Source: Planctomycetaceae bacterium (GTDB lineage: Bacteria; Planctomycetota; Planctomycetia; Planctomycetales; Planctomycetaceae). From it: a stretch of 64,000 bases of DNA. The translations under genes and the position numbers were made by a program. The notes beneath the pieces are model-generated. The model saw nothing but the letters and a program-made list of their open reading frames with translations. It did no database searches and was not told the DNA's origin. The stretch spans positions 1 to 64,000 of the forward strand of contig JADZEF010000019.1 of NCBI GenBank assembly GCA_020850695.1, read 5' to 3'. The first letter of the stretch is position 1, and each line of letters starts with the position of its first letter. Of the stretch, positions 16,927 to 25,036 are shown in pieces.

Positions 16927-19080
16927 ATGGCGTCGACACTGGATGTTTATCAGCCCTGTCCGTGCGGAAGCGGAAAGAAGATCAAGTTCTGCTGTCAGAA
17001 CATTCTGGCCGACATGGAGAAGGTGAGAAAGCTGGTCGACGGGAAGCAGCACCGGGCCGCCCTTCATTCTCTGGAATCGATCGAAAAGAAGTCGCCCAAC
17101 AACCCGTGGGTCCTGATCACCAAGGCCCAGATGCTGCTGGCCGAAGGGGAGCCGGCGCCCGCGAAGCAGGTGCTTGAGACGCTCCTGCAAGGCCACCCCG
17201 AGCATTCCGATGCCGCGGTCCTCTACGCCAACTGTTGCTACGTCGTCGACGGCTACGAAGCGGCGCTGCCGGCCATCCAGCGGGCGCTGCCGCGGGCCAA
17301 CACCGCTCCAGACCTCGCCGCGCTGCTAGTGATGAGAATCAGCGAGGAGCAGGCGGCGTCGGGAAAGTATCTTTCGGCCCGCCAATACCTCACGCTCGGC
17401 CTGCGCTGGGTTCCCGAAGAGCTGCGCCAGGGAGTCTTCTCGCGGCTGGTCGAAATGGAGCAGGACGCGTCGGTCTTCTACCCGCTCCGCAGCGTCCATC
17501 ACCTGCAGCAGTGGACCGGAGCCGAGGACGAAAACAAGGACTTCGCCAAGGCCTCCCGACTGGCCATGCTGGGCTGCTGGGATGCCGCCGCACGCCACTT
17601 CGGCAACCTCGCCGAGAAACACCCCGATTCGGCGGCGCTGTGGCACAACGCCGCCCTCTGCCTCGCCTGGGTTGGCAAAGAAACGCAGGCGGCGGAGGCC
17701 TTCCACAAGTCCGCGAAGGCCCAGTCGGTCCATGAGGACGCCGTCGAAGCCGAGACGCTGGCTCAGCTTCTTGACCATCTCAACGGCCCCGACCGCGTCA
17801 GTCTGAAGGCCAAGCTCTTCACCGCACCGTCGGTCTCGCGGCTCCTGACCAGGATGGTCGAAGCCCCGCAACTCGCCCGCGACGAACTGGCAACCGAAGA
17901 AGAGCAGGCCGACGACGAAGGACGTCCCTTCACCGCCGAGTTCGACGTGCTTGACCGGGCGGTGATGCCCCCCGAAGAAATCGAGCGGGCCTCGGTTCAG
18001 GATCTCCCGAAGCTGCTGGGGACGGTCGCCGTCTTTGACGCGGTGCCCGAAAAGGACCTGAAGTCTCAGATTGTGCTGCAGGCATCGGAGCTGACGTTCG
18101 AAGCAGCCGAAATCGCGCTGCAAGCCGCCGCAGGGACCGAGATCGAGGTGCAGTCGGACGTTCAGCCGATGGGCCCCGGCATCTCGAAAGAGCTTGCGAA
18201 TCTCGACCGTTTCTTCTGGCTGCCGGTCGAAGGGCTCGTCCTCTCGGCCCGCCGTCGCCTGGCCGCCGACCGTTGGAGCTGGCTCATCGACGACCTGTGG
18301 GCCAACGCCCCGCAGCGCGCCCTCGGCGGCAAGTCGCCGCGCGACGCGGCAGGCGACCCGGCTCTGGTCGTGCCTCTCAAGGCGGCGATCCTTGTCCTTG
18401 ACGCGTGGGCTATCCAGCGGGAACACATCATCGATGTGCCGGCTCTCTGCCAGGCCTATAAGGTCCCTGCCCCGGAGACGATCCACCCGGCGCCCGACAA
18501 GGAAATCCAAAGCTTCTCGGCCATTCAGCTCAACCGCGTCGCCGTGGACGAACTGAGCGACGAGCAACTCGCCAGCACGCTCAACCGCGCCATGCTGCTC
18601 GGCCATCGCCGGTTCCTCTATGACGTGCTGAAGGCGGTCGCCAACCGCACTGCCCTCCACGCCAGCGTCAACATGGAGCGCGTTTACACGAGCCTCGTCG
18701 GCATCTGCCGGGCCCTCGGCAAGAAGGAAGAAGCCCTCGAGTGGGTCCGCCGCGGGCAGGAATCGACCAAGGGGGCGCAGAACGCCTTCGAGGCGCAGAT
18801 GAGCTGGGAGATGACCGAGCTGTCGACGCGTGCCGAAGACCCCAGCGATCCCGCGATCGCGGCGTTGCTGCGTCGGTTCTACCAGTATTACGGCCGCAAG
18901 ATCCCGCAGATCGTTCCCGTCATCGAACGCCTGTGTGCGACCTTCGGCATCGACGTCCCGGATGACTTTCAAGACTCGACGGGTGGATTGGTCGGAGCGG
19001 GATCGACCTCGGCCGGCGGTGTCTGGACTCCCGGAAGCACGACCGAAGCTCCGAAGAAACTGTGGCTCCCGGGACAGTGA
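16927..19080 (+). CDS. SEC-C zinc motif protein with tetratricopeptide repeats
   Basis: A 717-residue cytosolic protein. It opens with a SEC-C motif, CPCGSGKKIKFCC (C11, C13, C22, C23), the zinc element known from the SecA C-terminus that binds SecB or ribosomes. TPR-like helical pairs follow (about 30-130 and 195-270), e.g. KQHRAALHSLESIEKKSPNN and PDSAALWHNAALCLAWVGKE. The middle is acidic and Ala-rich, and the C-terminal part is helical. A scaffold or chaperone-like role at the ribosome or translocon is inferred from the domains; nothing in the context specifies it. Confidence 0.8.
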   Translation: MASTLDVYQPCPCGSGKKIKFCCQNILADMEKVRKLVDGKQHRAALHSLESIEKKSPNNPWVLITKAQMLLAEGEPAPAKQVLETLLQGHPEHSDAAVLYANCCYVVDGYEAALPAIQRALPRANTAPDLAALLVMRISEEQAASGKYLSARQYLTLGLRWVPEELRQGVFSRLVEMEQDASVFYPLRSVHHLQQWTGAEDENKDFAKASRLAMLGCWDAAARHFGNLAEKHPDSAALWHNAALCLAWVGKETQAAEAFHKSAKAQSVHEDAVEAETLAQLLDHLNGPDRVSLKAKLFTAPSVSRLLTRMVEAPQLARDELATEEEQADDEGRPFTAEFDVLDRAVMPPEEIERASVQDLPKLLGTVAVFDAVPEKDLKSQIVLQASELTFEAAEIALQAAAGTEIEVQSDVQPMGPGISKELANLDRFFWLPVEGLVLSARRRLAADRWSWLIDDLWANAPQRALGGKSPRDAAGDPALVVPLKAAILVLDAWAIQREHIIDVPALCQAYKVPAPETIHPAPDKEIQSFSAIQLNRVAVDELSDEQLASTLNRAMLLGHRRFLYDVLKAVANRTALHASVNMERVYTSLVGICRALGKKEEALEWVRRGQESTKGAQNAFEAQMSWEMTELSTRAEDPSDPAIAALLRRFYQYYGRKIPQIVPVIERLCATFGIDVPDDFQDSTGGLVGAGSTSAGGVWTPGSTTEAPKKLWLPGQ

Positions 19081-19182
19081 TCGATCCGATGAAATGCATC
19101 GCGATGCGGCGCTGGAGGACCGCTTTCCTGAAGAACTCCTGATTTTTTCGGAGAACACAATCGCCGGGCAACGCAGCGGTTC

Positions 19183-19254
19183 GTAGCACGGGCACTCATG
19201 CCCGTGCGAAAATCGTGTTCTCGTGGGGTGCACGGGCATGAGTGCCCGTGCTAC
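19183..19254. repeat. palindromic element, 25-bp perfect arms (family 1)
   Basis: The left arm 19183-19207 (core CACGGGCACTCATGCCCGTG) is exactly repeated in reverse complement at 19230-19254. The 22-nt spacer contains AATCGTGTTCTC. A diverged copy lies at 20842-20917 and a half copy at 61401-61425. It is positioned upstream of the DUF1501 gene. Confidence 0.88.
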
Positions 19255-19327
19255 GTCCCGACATCATTTTCCATCAAAGACTGGATCTGCTTTCGTCGCG
19301 TCCCGACATGACGCGTTGGACATTCGC

Positions 19328-20806
19328 ATGGCTTCCCCGCACCAATGCACCGGTTACGAACCAACCGCCCACTTGACGCGGCGTCAGTGCCTGAACCGTG
19401 TCGGGCTCGGACTCGGCGGGATCGCGCTGGCTGAATTGCTGAGCGGCGGGAGCCGGGCCGATGAATCCGGTTCGCCGGCAAGTGCGGCATCCGCCGATGC
19501 CGCCACGATCGGCGCTCATTTCGCTCCCAAGGCGAAGCGTGTCATCTACCTGTTCCAGTCGGGCGGTCCCTCGCACCTCGATCTCTATGACCACAAGCCG
19601 CTTCTCAACGAGCGGCACGGCCAGCAGATTCCCGATTCGGTGCGAGGCCAGCAGCGGCTGACGGGGATGTCGGCCAACCAGAGTTCCATCCCGCTCGCGG
19701 GCTCGCCCTTCCAGTTCATCCGGCATGGCAAGTCTGGCCAGTCCCTCAGCGAGATGCTCCCGCACCTCGGCGGCGTCGCCGACGACCTGTGCGTGATCCG
19801 CTCGATGTACACCGAGTCGATCAATCACGGCCCGGGCGTGACGTTCATGCAGACCGGATCGCAGATCCCCGGCCGTCCCAGCCTCGGAGCATGGATGGAC
19901 TACGGGCTCGGCGGCGAGAACCAGAATCTTCCATCGTTCGTCGTGCTGATCACCAAGAACAAAGGGGGCCAGCCCCTCATGTCGCACCTCTGGGGCGCGG
20001 GTTTCCTCCCGGCACGCCACCAGGGAGTGCGGTTCCGATCGGGGGGCGATCCCGTCCTCTACCTCGGCAATCCCGCCGGCGTCTCGCCCGAGAGCCGACG
20101 CCTCGCGCTCGACGGCCTGAAGGCCCTCCACGAGCATCAGCTCGAATCGATTCCCGATACCGAAATCAGCGCCCGGATCGCCAACTACGAGATGGCCTTC
20201 CGCATGCAGTCGAGCGTTCCGGAAGTGACCGACTTCCGCGACGAGCCGGCGCACGTCTTCGACCTCTACGGAGCCGACTCGCGCGATCCGGGAACCTTCG
20301 CCGCGAACTGCTTGCTCGCCCGGCGACTGGCCGAGCGCGGCGTGAAGTTCATCCAACTGTACCACCAGGACTGGGACCATCACGGCGGGCTTCCCGCCGC
20401 TATCCGCAATGAAACGAAGCAGACCGATCAGGCTGCCGCCGCCCTCATCACCGACCTCAAGCGCCGCGGCCTCCTGGACGAAACTCTGGTCGTGTGGGGA
20501 GGCGAATTCGGCCGCACCTCGTACTGCCAGGGAACGCTGTCGACCAACGGTTTCGGCCGCGACCACCATCCGCGATGCTTCACTGTCTGGATGGCCGGCG
20601 GCGGCGTGAAACCGGGGACGTCCTGGGGCGAGACCTGTGAATTCGGCTACAACATCGCCCGCGACCCCGTCCACATCCACGACCTGCACGCGACCATTCT
20701 CCACCTGCTCGGCATTGACCACGAGCGTCTCACCTACAAGTTCCAGGGGCGGCGCTATCGCCTGACCGACGTCCACGGGAAAGTCGTGCAGGGCATCCTC
20801 GCCTGA
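19328..20806 (+). CDS. DUF1501 family exported protein
   Basis: A 492-residue member of DUF1501, an alkaline-phosphatase/sulfatase-fold family abundant in planctomycetes. A Tat-like signal LTRRQCLNRVGLGLGGIAL opens the protein (about residues 18-36). Family blocks are present: RVIYLFQSGGPSHLDLYDHKP, GPGVTFMQTGSQIPGRPSLGAWMDYGLG, NCLLARRLAERGVKFIQLYH, WGGEFGRT, GRDHHPRCFTVWMAGGG and the C-terminal DLHATILHLLGIDH. The Asp/His motifs match phosphatase-type metal ligands, but activity is unproven. It usually pairs with a DUF1549/DUF1553 cytochrome-like gene; none is adjacent here. I chose ATG 19328 because the upstream frame runs through the palindromic repeat. Confidence 0.9.
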   Translation: MASPHQCTGYEPTAHLTRRQCLNRVGLGLGGIALAELLSGGSRADESGSPASAASADAATIGAHFAPKAKRVIYLFQSGGPSHLDLYDHKPLLNERHGQQIPDSVRGQQRLTGMSANQSSIPLAGSPFQFIRHGKSGQSLSEMLPHLGGVADDLCVIRSMYTESINHGPGVTFMQTGSQIPGRPSLGAWMDYGLGGENQNLPSFVVLITKNKGGQPLMSHLWGAGFLPARHQGVRFRSGGDPVLYLGNPAGVSPESRRLALDGLKALHEHQLESIPDTEISARIANYEMAFRMQSSVPEVTDFRDEPAHVFDLYGADSRDPGTFAANCLLARRLAERGVKFIQLYHQDWDHHGGLPAAIRNETKQTDQAAAALITDLKRRGLLDETLVVWGGEFGRTSYCQGTLSTNGFGRDHHPRCFTVWMAGGGVKPGTSWGETCEFGYNIARDPVHIHDLHATILHLLGIDHERLTYKFQGRRYRLTDVHGKVVQGILA

Positions 20807-20841
20807 CTCAATTCACCGGGCGTTGCCGGAAAACCGTGCGG

Positions 20842-20917
20842 GAGCGTAGCAAGGGCACTCATGCCCGTGCGAGAATCGCGTTCTCATCGGACACACGGGC
20901 AAGAGTGTCCGTGCTCC
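20842..20917. repeat. diverged copy of family-1 palindromic element
   Basis: The left arm (20842-20870, containing GGGCACTCATGCCCGTGC) and right arm (20893-20917, containing ACACGGGCAAGAGTGTCCGT) are related to the perfect element at 19183. The spacer is similar too (GAATCGCGTTCTC). It lies between the DUF1501 gene and proC. Confidence 0.75.
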
Positions 20918-21013
20918 CAATCGGCGGATGGCTCCGCGCTCGGATTTTCTGACAACACCTTGTTTATTCGGCCTCAATGTCTTCGGGGCCGCTCCCTTCT
21001 TTCCGATCATTCC

Positions 21014-21838
21014 ATGACCGCTCAATCGAATGCATGGCTGGCGGGCTTTATCGGGGCCGGCCAGATGGCGACCGCCCTCGCCCGCGGGTTTGTGAAGTCC
21101 GGTTTCCTCCCCGCCGAGCGGATCGTGGCGTCCGACCCCATCGCCGAAATCCGCACCCGCTTCATCGAAGAGACCGGGGGACGCTGTGTGGCGTCCAATG
21201 CGGACGTCGCCCGCGAAGCCGACGTGCTGTTCCTGGCGGTCAAGCCGCAACAGATGCCCGCGGTGCTTGAGGAACTTTCGGGCGTCGTCACCGCACGGCA
21301 TCTCGTCGTGTCGATCGCCGCGGGCGTTCCGCTGAAGGCCATGACGCGGCTCGGCGCGTCCGCGCGGCTCGTGCGGGTAATGCCCAACACTCCCTGCCTG
21401 CTGGGAGAGGGAGCCTCAGCCTTCGCCCTGGGAGGCGGAGCAAACGACGATGACGGGCGCCTCGTCGAGCAAATGCTCTCGACCGTCGGACTGGCGGCCC
21501 GTGTGCCCGAAAAGCTGCTCGACGCCGTGACCGGTTTGTCGGGGAGCGGTCCTGCCTATGCCTACCTGATGATCGAAGCGCTGAGCGACGGCGGAGTGCG
21601 AATGGGCTTGCCGCGCGACGTCGCCACGCGCTTGGCCGCTCAGACGTTGCTGGGAGCCGCACGCATGGTCCTGGAGACCGGCAAGCATCCCGGGGCGTTG
21701 AAGGACGCGGTCACCAGCCCCGGCGGCACCACGATCGCCGGACTGCACGAACTGGAGCGCGGCGGCCTGCGCGGTTGCCTGATGAACGCCGTCGAAGCTG
21801 CGACGCTGCGGGCGACCGAGCTCGCCGGCCCGACGTGA
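21014..21838 (+). CDS. proC: pyrroline-5-carboxylate reductase
   Basis: It catalyses the last step of proline synthesis, NAD(P)H-dependent reduction of pyrroline-5-carboxylate. The 274-residue product has the Rossmann motif GFIGAGQMA (11-19), then VKPQQ, RVMPNTPCLLGEGASAF, and the C-terminal dimerisation and substrate region GLSGSGPAYAYLMIEAL. The family signature ALKDAVTSPGGTTIAGLHEL is present near the end. I chose ATG 21014; the upstream frame reads through the palindromic repeat and is not conserved. It is a free-standing gene here, not in an operon with proA or proB. Confidence 0.95.
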   Translation: MTAQSNAWLAGFIGAGQMATALARGFVKSGFLPAERIVASDPIAEIRTRFIEETGGRCVASNADVAREADVLFLAVKPQQMPAVLEELSGVVTARHLVVSIAAGVPLKAMTRLGASARLVRVMPNTPCLLGEGASAFALGGGANDDDGRLVEQMLSTVGLAARVPEKLLDAVTGLSGSGPAYAYLMIEALSDGGVRMGLPRDVATRLAAQTLLGAARMVLETGKHPGALKDAVTSPGGTTIAGLHELERGGLRGCLMNAVEAATLRATELAGPT

Positions 21839-22080
21839 ATCCTCGATTGCACGGAACTTTCCGCCGGCATTCTGTCCGGAGTGCGACGCAGGCGCGCACG
21901 ACAAACCGTTATTTCGCGCGGGACATCCACGGGCTGACGCTGGCAACGAGATTCGCCGCAAGTGGAAAGCCGATTCGGTCTTGCCGTGCGGGGCGGGGTT
22001 CGTCACCATCACCGGCGTGAGGTCGGAGCGGCTGGCCCGCGAACTCCCCTCTGGACCGTCTCAGGACAAGGATTTCCGCA

Positions 22081-23076
22081 ATGTCAGCTGCCGATTCGAC
22101 CGGTCCGGCTCCCGCGGCGCCCCGCCGCTCGCTCGTTCGCGGCGCGTTGTTCGCCGGAGGCCTCAGCGTGTCCCTGATCGTCGGCGCCAACTCGTTGCGA
22201 TCAGAAACGAAATCGCCCGAGATGCCGTTCGACGCCGAACGGGCCTATGGCTATCTGGTGAAGATCTGCCGCATCGGCTCGCGGATGAGCGGTTCGACCG
22301 GCATGTCCGAGCAGCTGAAGCTCGTTTCCGAGCACTTTCAGAAGCTGGGGGCCGAAGTCAAGTTTCAGTCGTTCGACGCCCCCCACCCGCTGACGGGTGA
22401 TCCGGTGCGGATGCACAACATCCTCGTGGCCTGGCAGCCGCAAGCCAAGGAGCGAGTCCTGATCGCCTGCCACTACGACACCCGCCCCTTCCCGGACATG
22501 GACCGCACCAATCCCCGGGGACCGTTCGTTGGGGCCAACGATGGAGCCAGCGGCGTGGCCCTATTCATGGAGATGGGCAACCACATGGCGAAGATCAAGC
22601 CGACGCTGGGAGTCGACTTCATCCTGTTCGACGGCGAAGAGCTCGTCTACGACCGCACCGGAAAGTATTTCCTCGGCTCCGAGCACTTCGCGAAGCAGTA
22701 CCGCGATCACCCGCCGGCCCACACGTATCGCTACGGCATCGTCGTCGACATGATCGGGGACAAGAACCTGCGAATCGCCCAGGAAAAGAACAGCGTCAAG
22801 CTGGCGCCCGAGCCGACGAAGAGCCTGTGGGCCGCCGCGAAGGCGCTCGACGTCAAGGAGTTCGTCCCGAAGGTGGAATACGAGGTTCAGGACGATCACC
22901 TGCCACTCAACGACGTCGCGAAGATTCCCACCTGCGACGTGATCGACTTCGACTATCCCTACTGGCACACGACGCAGGACGTGCCGCAGAACTGTGACGG
23001 CAAAAGCCTGGCCAAAGTGGCTCGCGTTCTGACGTACTGGATCCAGAACGTCCCTGAGTCAAAGCGGCGACGGTAG
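22081..23076 (+). CDS. M28-family zinc peptidase, glutaminyl-cyclase-like
   Basis: A 331-residue exported or membrane-tethered M28 protein. The N-terminus (RRSLVRGALFAGGLSVSLIV, residues 15-34) could be a Tat signal or membrane anchor. Metal ligands in order: His131 (CHYDTRP), Asp154 (GANDGASG), the Glu pair at 186-187 (FDGEEL), Asp in VVDMIGD, and a late His in YWHTTQD. The spacing and the short uninterrupted domain match the glutaminyl-peptide cyclotransferase-like branch of M28, which cyclises N-terminal Gln or cleaves short peptides. Which of the two cannot be told from sequence alone. Confidence 0.86.
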   Translation: MSAADSTGPAPAAPRRSLVRGALFAGGLSVSLIVGANSLRSETKSPEMPFDAERAYGYLVKICRIGSRMSGSTGMSEQLKLVSEHFQKLGAEVKFQSFDAPHPLTGDPVRMHNILVAWQPQAKERVLIACHYDTRPFPDMDRTNPRGPFVGANDGASGVALFMEMGNHMAKIKPTLGVDFILFDGEELVYDRTGKYFLGSEHFAKQYRDHPPAHTYRYGIVVDMIGDKNLRIAQEKNSVKLAPEPTKSLWAAAKALDVKEFVPKVEYEVQDDHLPLNDVAKIPTCDVIDFDYPYWHTTQDVPQNCDGKSLAKVARVLTYWIQNVPESKRRR

Positions 23077-23090
23077 TAATTCGGGTTCTT

Positions 23091-23124
23091 TATTCGCGAT
23101 GATTCGCGTCATTCGCGGGCCGCT
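23091..23124. repeat. intergenic repeat with ATTCGCG units (family 2)
   Basis: ATTCGCG occurs twice and GATTCGCG once within 34 bp, ending in GGGCCG. Nearly the same string recurs at 61453-61485, and an inverted shorter copy lies around 28469-28491. Confidence 0.6.
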
Positions 23125-23174
23125 CTTTTCGCCCTCTTTCCCGCCTGCAACTCGCACCAGGGCGTCGACGCTCC

Positions 23175-23555
23175 ATGCTCCCCTTCGATTTCAGCGGTGA
23201 TTCCGCGCCCTCGGGTTCGTTGGTCGTGACGATCCCTGCCGGCATCCGGCGGAAGCGAGCCCTCCTGGGGATCCTGGCCCGCGAGTTGTACTTCCCGGGG
23301 TATTTCGGCTGGAACTGGGACGCGCTGTCCGATTGCCTGCGCGATCTCCACTGGGTCCAGCCACCACGCCCCGTGGTGCTGCAGCATCGCGACGTCCCAT
23401 TCGCCCCCGAGACCTCGATGCGAGCGATCTATCTCGACATACTTCGCGAGGCCGCCGCCTCGTGGAAGGAAGACGATTCGCCACGGCTCGTGGTGCAGTT
23501 TCCGGCCGCCGCGCGGGACGACCTCACGGCAGCCCTCAATGCTCCCCATCCCTGA
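23175..23555 (+). CDS. barstar-family protein, no partner nearby
   Basis: A 126-residue barstar-like protein. The barstar core is recognisable: ARELYFPGYFGWNWDALSDCLRDL (about residues 36-59), followed by a strand RPVVLQHRD, a helix and the edge strand PRLVVQF. Barstar inhibits barnase by placing acidic residues into its active site. No barnase-type or other ribonuclease gene lies in this window, so the target is unknown. It is convergent with the metal permease gene (22-bp gap). Many bacteria carry barstar-fold proteins without an obvious toxin, so immunity function is only one option. Confidence 0.8.
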   Translation: MLPFDFSGDSAPSGSLVVTIPAGIRRKRALLGILARELYFPGYFGWNWDALSDCLRDLHWVQPPRPVVLQHRDVPFAPETSMRAIYLDILREAAASWKEDDSPRLVVQFPAAARDDLTAALNAPHP

Positions 23556-23577
23556 CGCCCGGGCTGGTCTGCCCCCC

Positions 23578-25011
23578 CTAAGTCGATCCTCGCTCTTTGC
23601 GGTCCGGCGTCGCCTGCGCTGCGGTCGAGCTCGTCGATGCAGCCGCCTCGGGAATTGACGAGCCATGCGGGTCGATGGGCGGCTGCTGAAGCTCGTCGGC
23701 GATCTCCTGTTGCAGCGACGAGTCGAGATAGTGTTCGACGCGTTCCGCCGGCTGGTGCAGATGATCGCCCGCAAGGGGAAAGTGCCGTGCGAGGTAGCTC
23801 TCCCAGAGTCGATGCGCCCTCACCAGATCCCTTGCGGACGACCGTCCCTGCTCGGTCAACCGCAGTCCTTCCACGCCGGCCTTGATGTCTCCCCGGCTGC
23901 GCAGCATTGCAAGGGCGACGCGGGTGAAAATGGGGCCGCCGGTCGCCAGCATCTTCAGCAGGTCGACGCGGGGACAGCCCGACCCCGGGTGCCTCTCGTC
24001 GAGACGATAGAGCAATCCCAGCACATCTTCCCGGACGATTCGCAATCCCAGGCGCGCCTGCTGCCATGCCTGGCTGACGATGCCGCGGCGCGGGGCGAAG
24101 ATCATGGCGGCCACGAAGAGCATCCCGCTGGCGAATGCCATCATTCCGGCCGTGCTGGCGTCTTGAACGTCGGGAAACCCGAGCGGTCCGAAAATGATCG
24201 CCGGCAGCGTGATCGCCAGCGCGTGACCGAGGACCGCCCCGGACGCCGCAAGAATCAAGGCGATGATCAGCACCCCGGCGAGCGATTCGCTCAGCAGCGT
24301 GGCCGTCGCTGCCGGAACGATCAGCATCGCAATGACCAGGATGCTGCCGACGCTTTCAAACGCGGCGGTGAGCGTCGCGGCCGTCACAGCCATGAGAAGA
24401 TAGTTGACCAGCCGGGCATTGATGCCGAGCGTGTTCGCGAGGGACGGGTCGAAGGTCGTCACCCGCAGTTCCTTGAAGAATGCAGCCGTCAGCAGCAGGT
24501 TGACCGCCAGCATTCCTCCGTTGACGAGCGTCGCCCGCGGGATCCCTTCTTCTCCAAGCGACACCGCCTCAATCATTCCGTAGAGGACGCAGTCCGGATC
24601 AATGTGGACGCTGTCTGCCACGGCGCGGATCAGCAGCAGGCCGAGCGCAAAAAGCGTCGTGAACACCACACCGAGGGCGGCGCTGCTTTCGACACGGCCG
24701 GCATTCTGGACTGCTTCCGTCAGCACGGACGACAGAATGCCCACGACAATGGCGCCGACGAACATCGCCGCGTGCGGGGTTCCATGCGCCGCGCCGATCC
24801 ATCCGAGCCGTTGCAGCCACCCCGTCGCCAGGTAGGCTCCGACGATTCCCAGCAGCACGGTGTGGCTCAGCGCATCGCCGATCAGGCTTTGACGTCTCAG
24901 GACGAGGAAAACGCCGGGCACCGCACACGCCATTGCGGCGAGCGCCCCGGTCACGGCGATCCAGGTGTCGAGGAGTTCCCAACTCGAAATCCGCACGACA
25001 AATTCGGACAT
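23578..25011 (-). CDS. metal ABC transporter permease fused to a DtxR-like domain
   Basis: A 477-residue fusion. Residues 15-310 form an ABC-3 type permease (ZnuB/MntB family, zinc/manganese/iron import) with about eight or nine membrane helices and conserved LRRQSLIGDALSHTVLLG, LNG-like LGINARLVNYLL and VGSILVIAMLIVPAATA. Residues 380-457 are a soluble domain matching the metal-binding/dimerisation half of DtxR/MntR repressors: LTEQGRSSARDLVRAHRLWE, AERVEHYLD and DPHGSSIP. A DNA-binding-like segment (about 345-385) precedes it. This suggests metal sensing built into the permease. The ATPase and binding protein are not adjacent. The start at 25011 is the first before the membrane domain; the gene follows the kinase by 25 bp. 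Confidence 0.87.
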   Translation of the reverse strand: MSEFVVRISSWELLDTWIAVTGALAAMACAVPGVFLVLRRQSLIGDALSHTVLLGIVGAYLATGWLQRLGWIGAAHGTPHAAMFVGAIVVGILSSVLTEAVQNAGRVESSAALGVVFTTLFALGLLLIRAVADSVHIDPDCVLYGMIEAVSLGEEGIPRATLVNGGMLAVNLLLTAAFFKELRVTTFDPSLANTLGINARLVNYLLMAVTAATLTAAFESVGSILVIAMLIVPAATATLLSESLAGVLIIALILAASGAVLGHALAITLPAIIFGPLGFPDVQDASTAGMMAFASGMLFVAAMIFAPRRGIVSQAWQQARLGLRIVREDVLGLLYRLDERHPGSGCPRVDLLKMLATGGPIFTRVALAMLRSRGDIKAGVEGLRLTEQGRSSARDLVRAHRLWESYLARHFPLAGDHLHQPAERVEHYLDSSLQQEIADELQQPPIDPHGSSIPEAAASTSSTAAQATPDRKERGST

Positions 25012-25036
25012 GCAGTACGACCGATTCCGAAATGTG

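Noticed and set aside
17326-19239. 637-codon open frame antisense to the SEC-C/TPR gene
   Set aside because: Composition is low-complexity Arg/Asp/Gly, no domain is recognisable, and it mirrors the true gene.
19274-20776. 500-codon open frame antisense to DUF1501
   Set aside because: A mirror of a conserved gene with no domain; a GC artefact.
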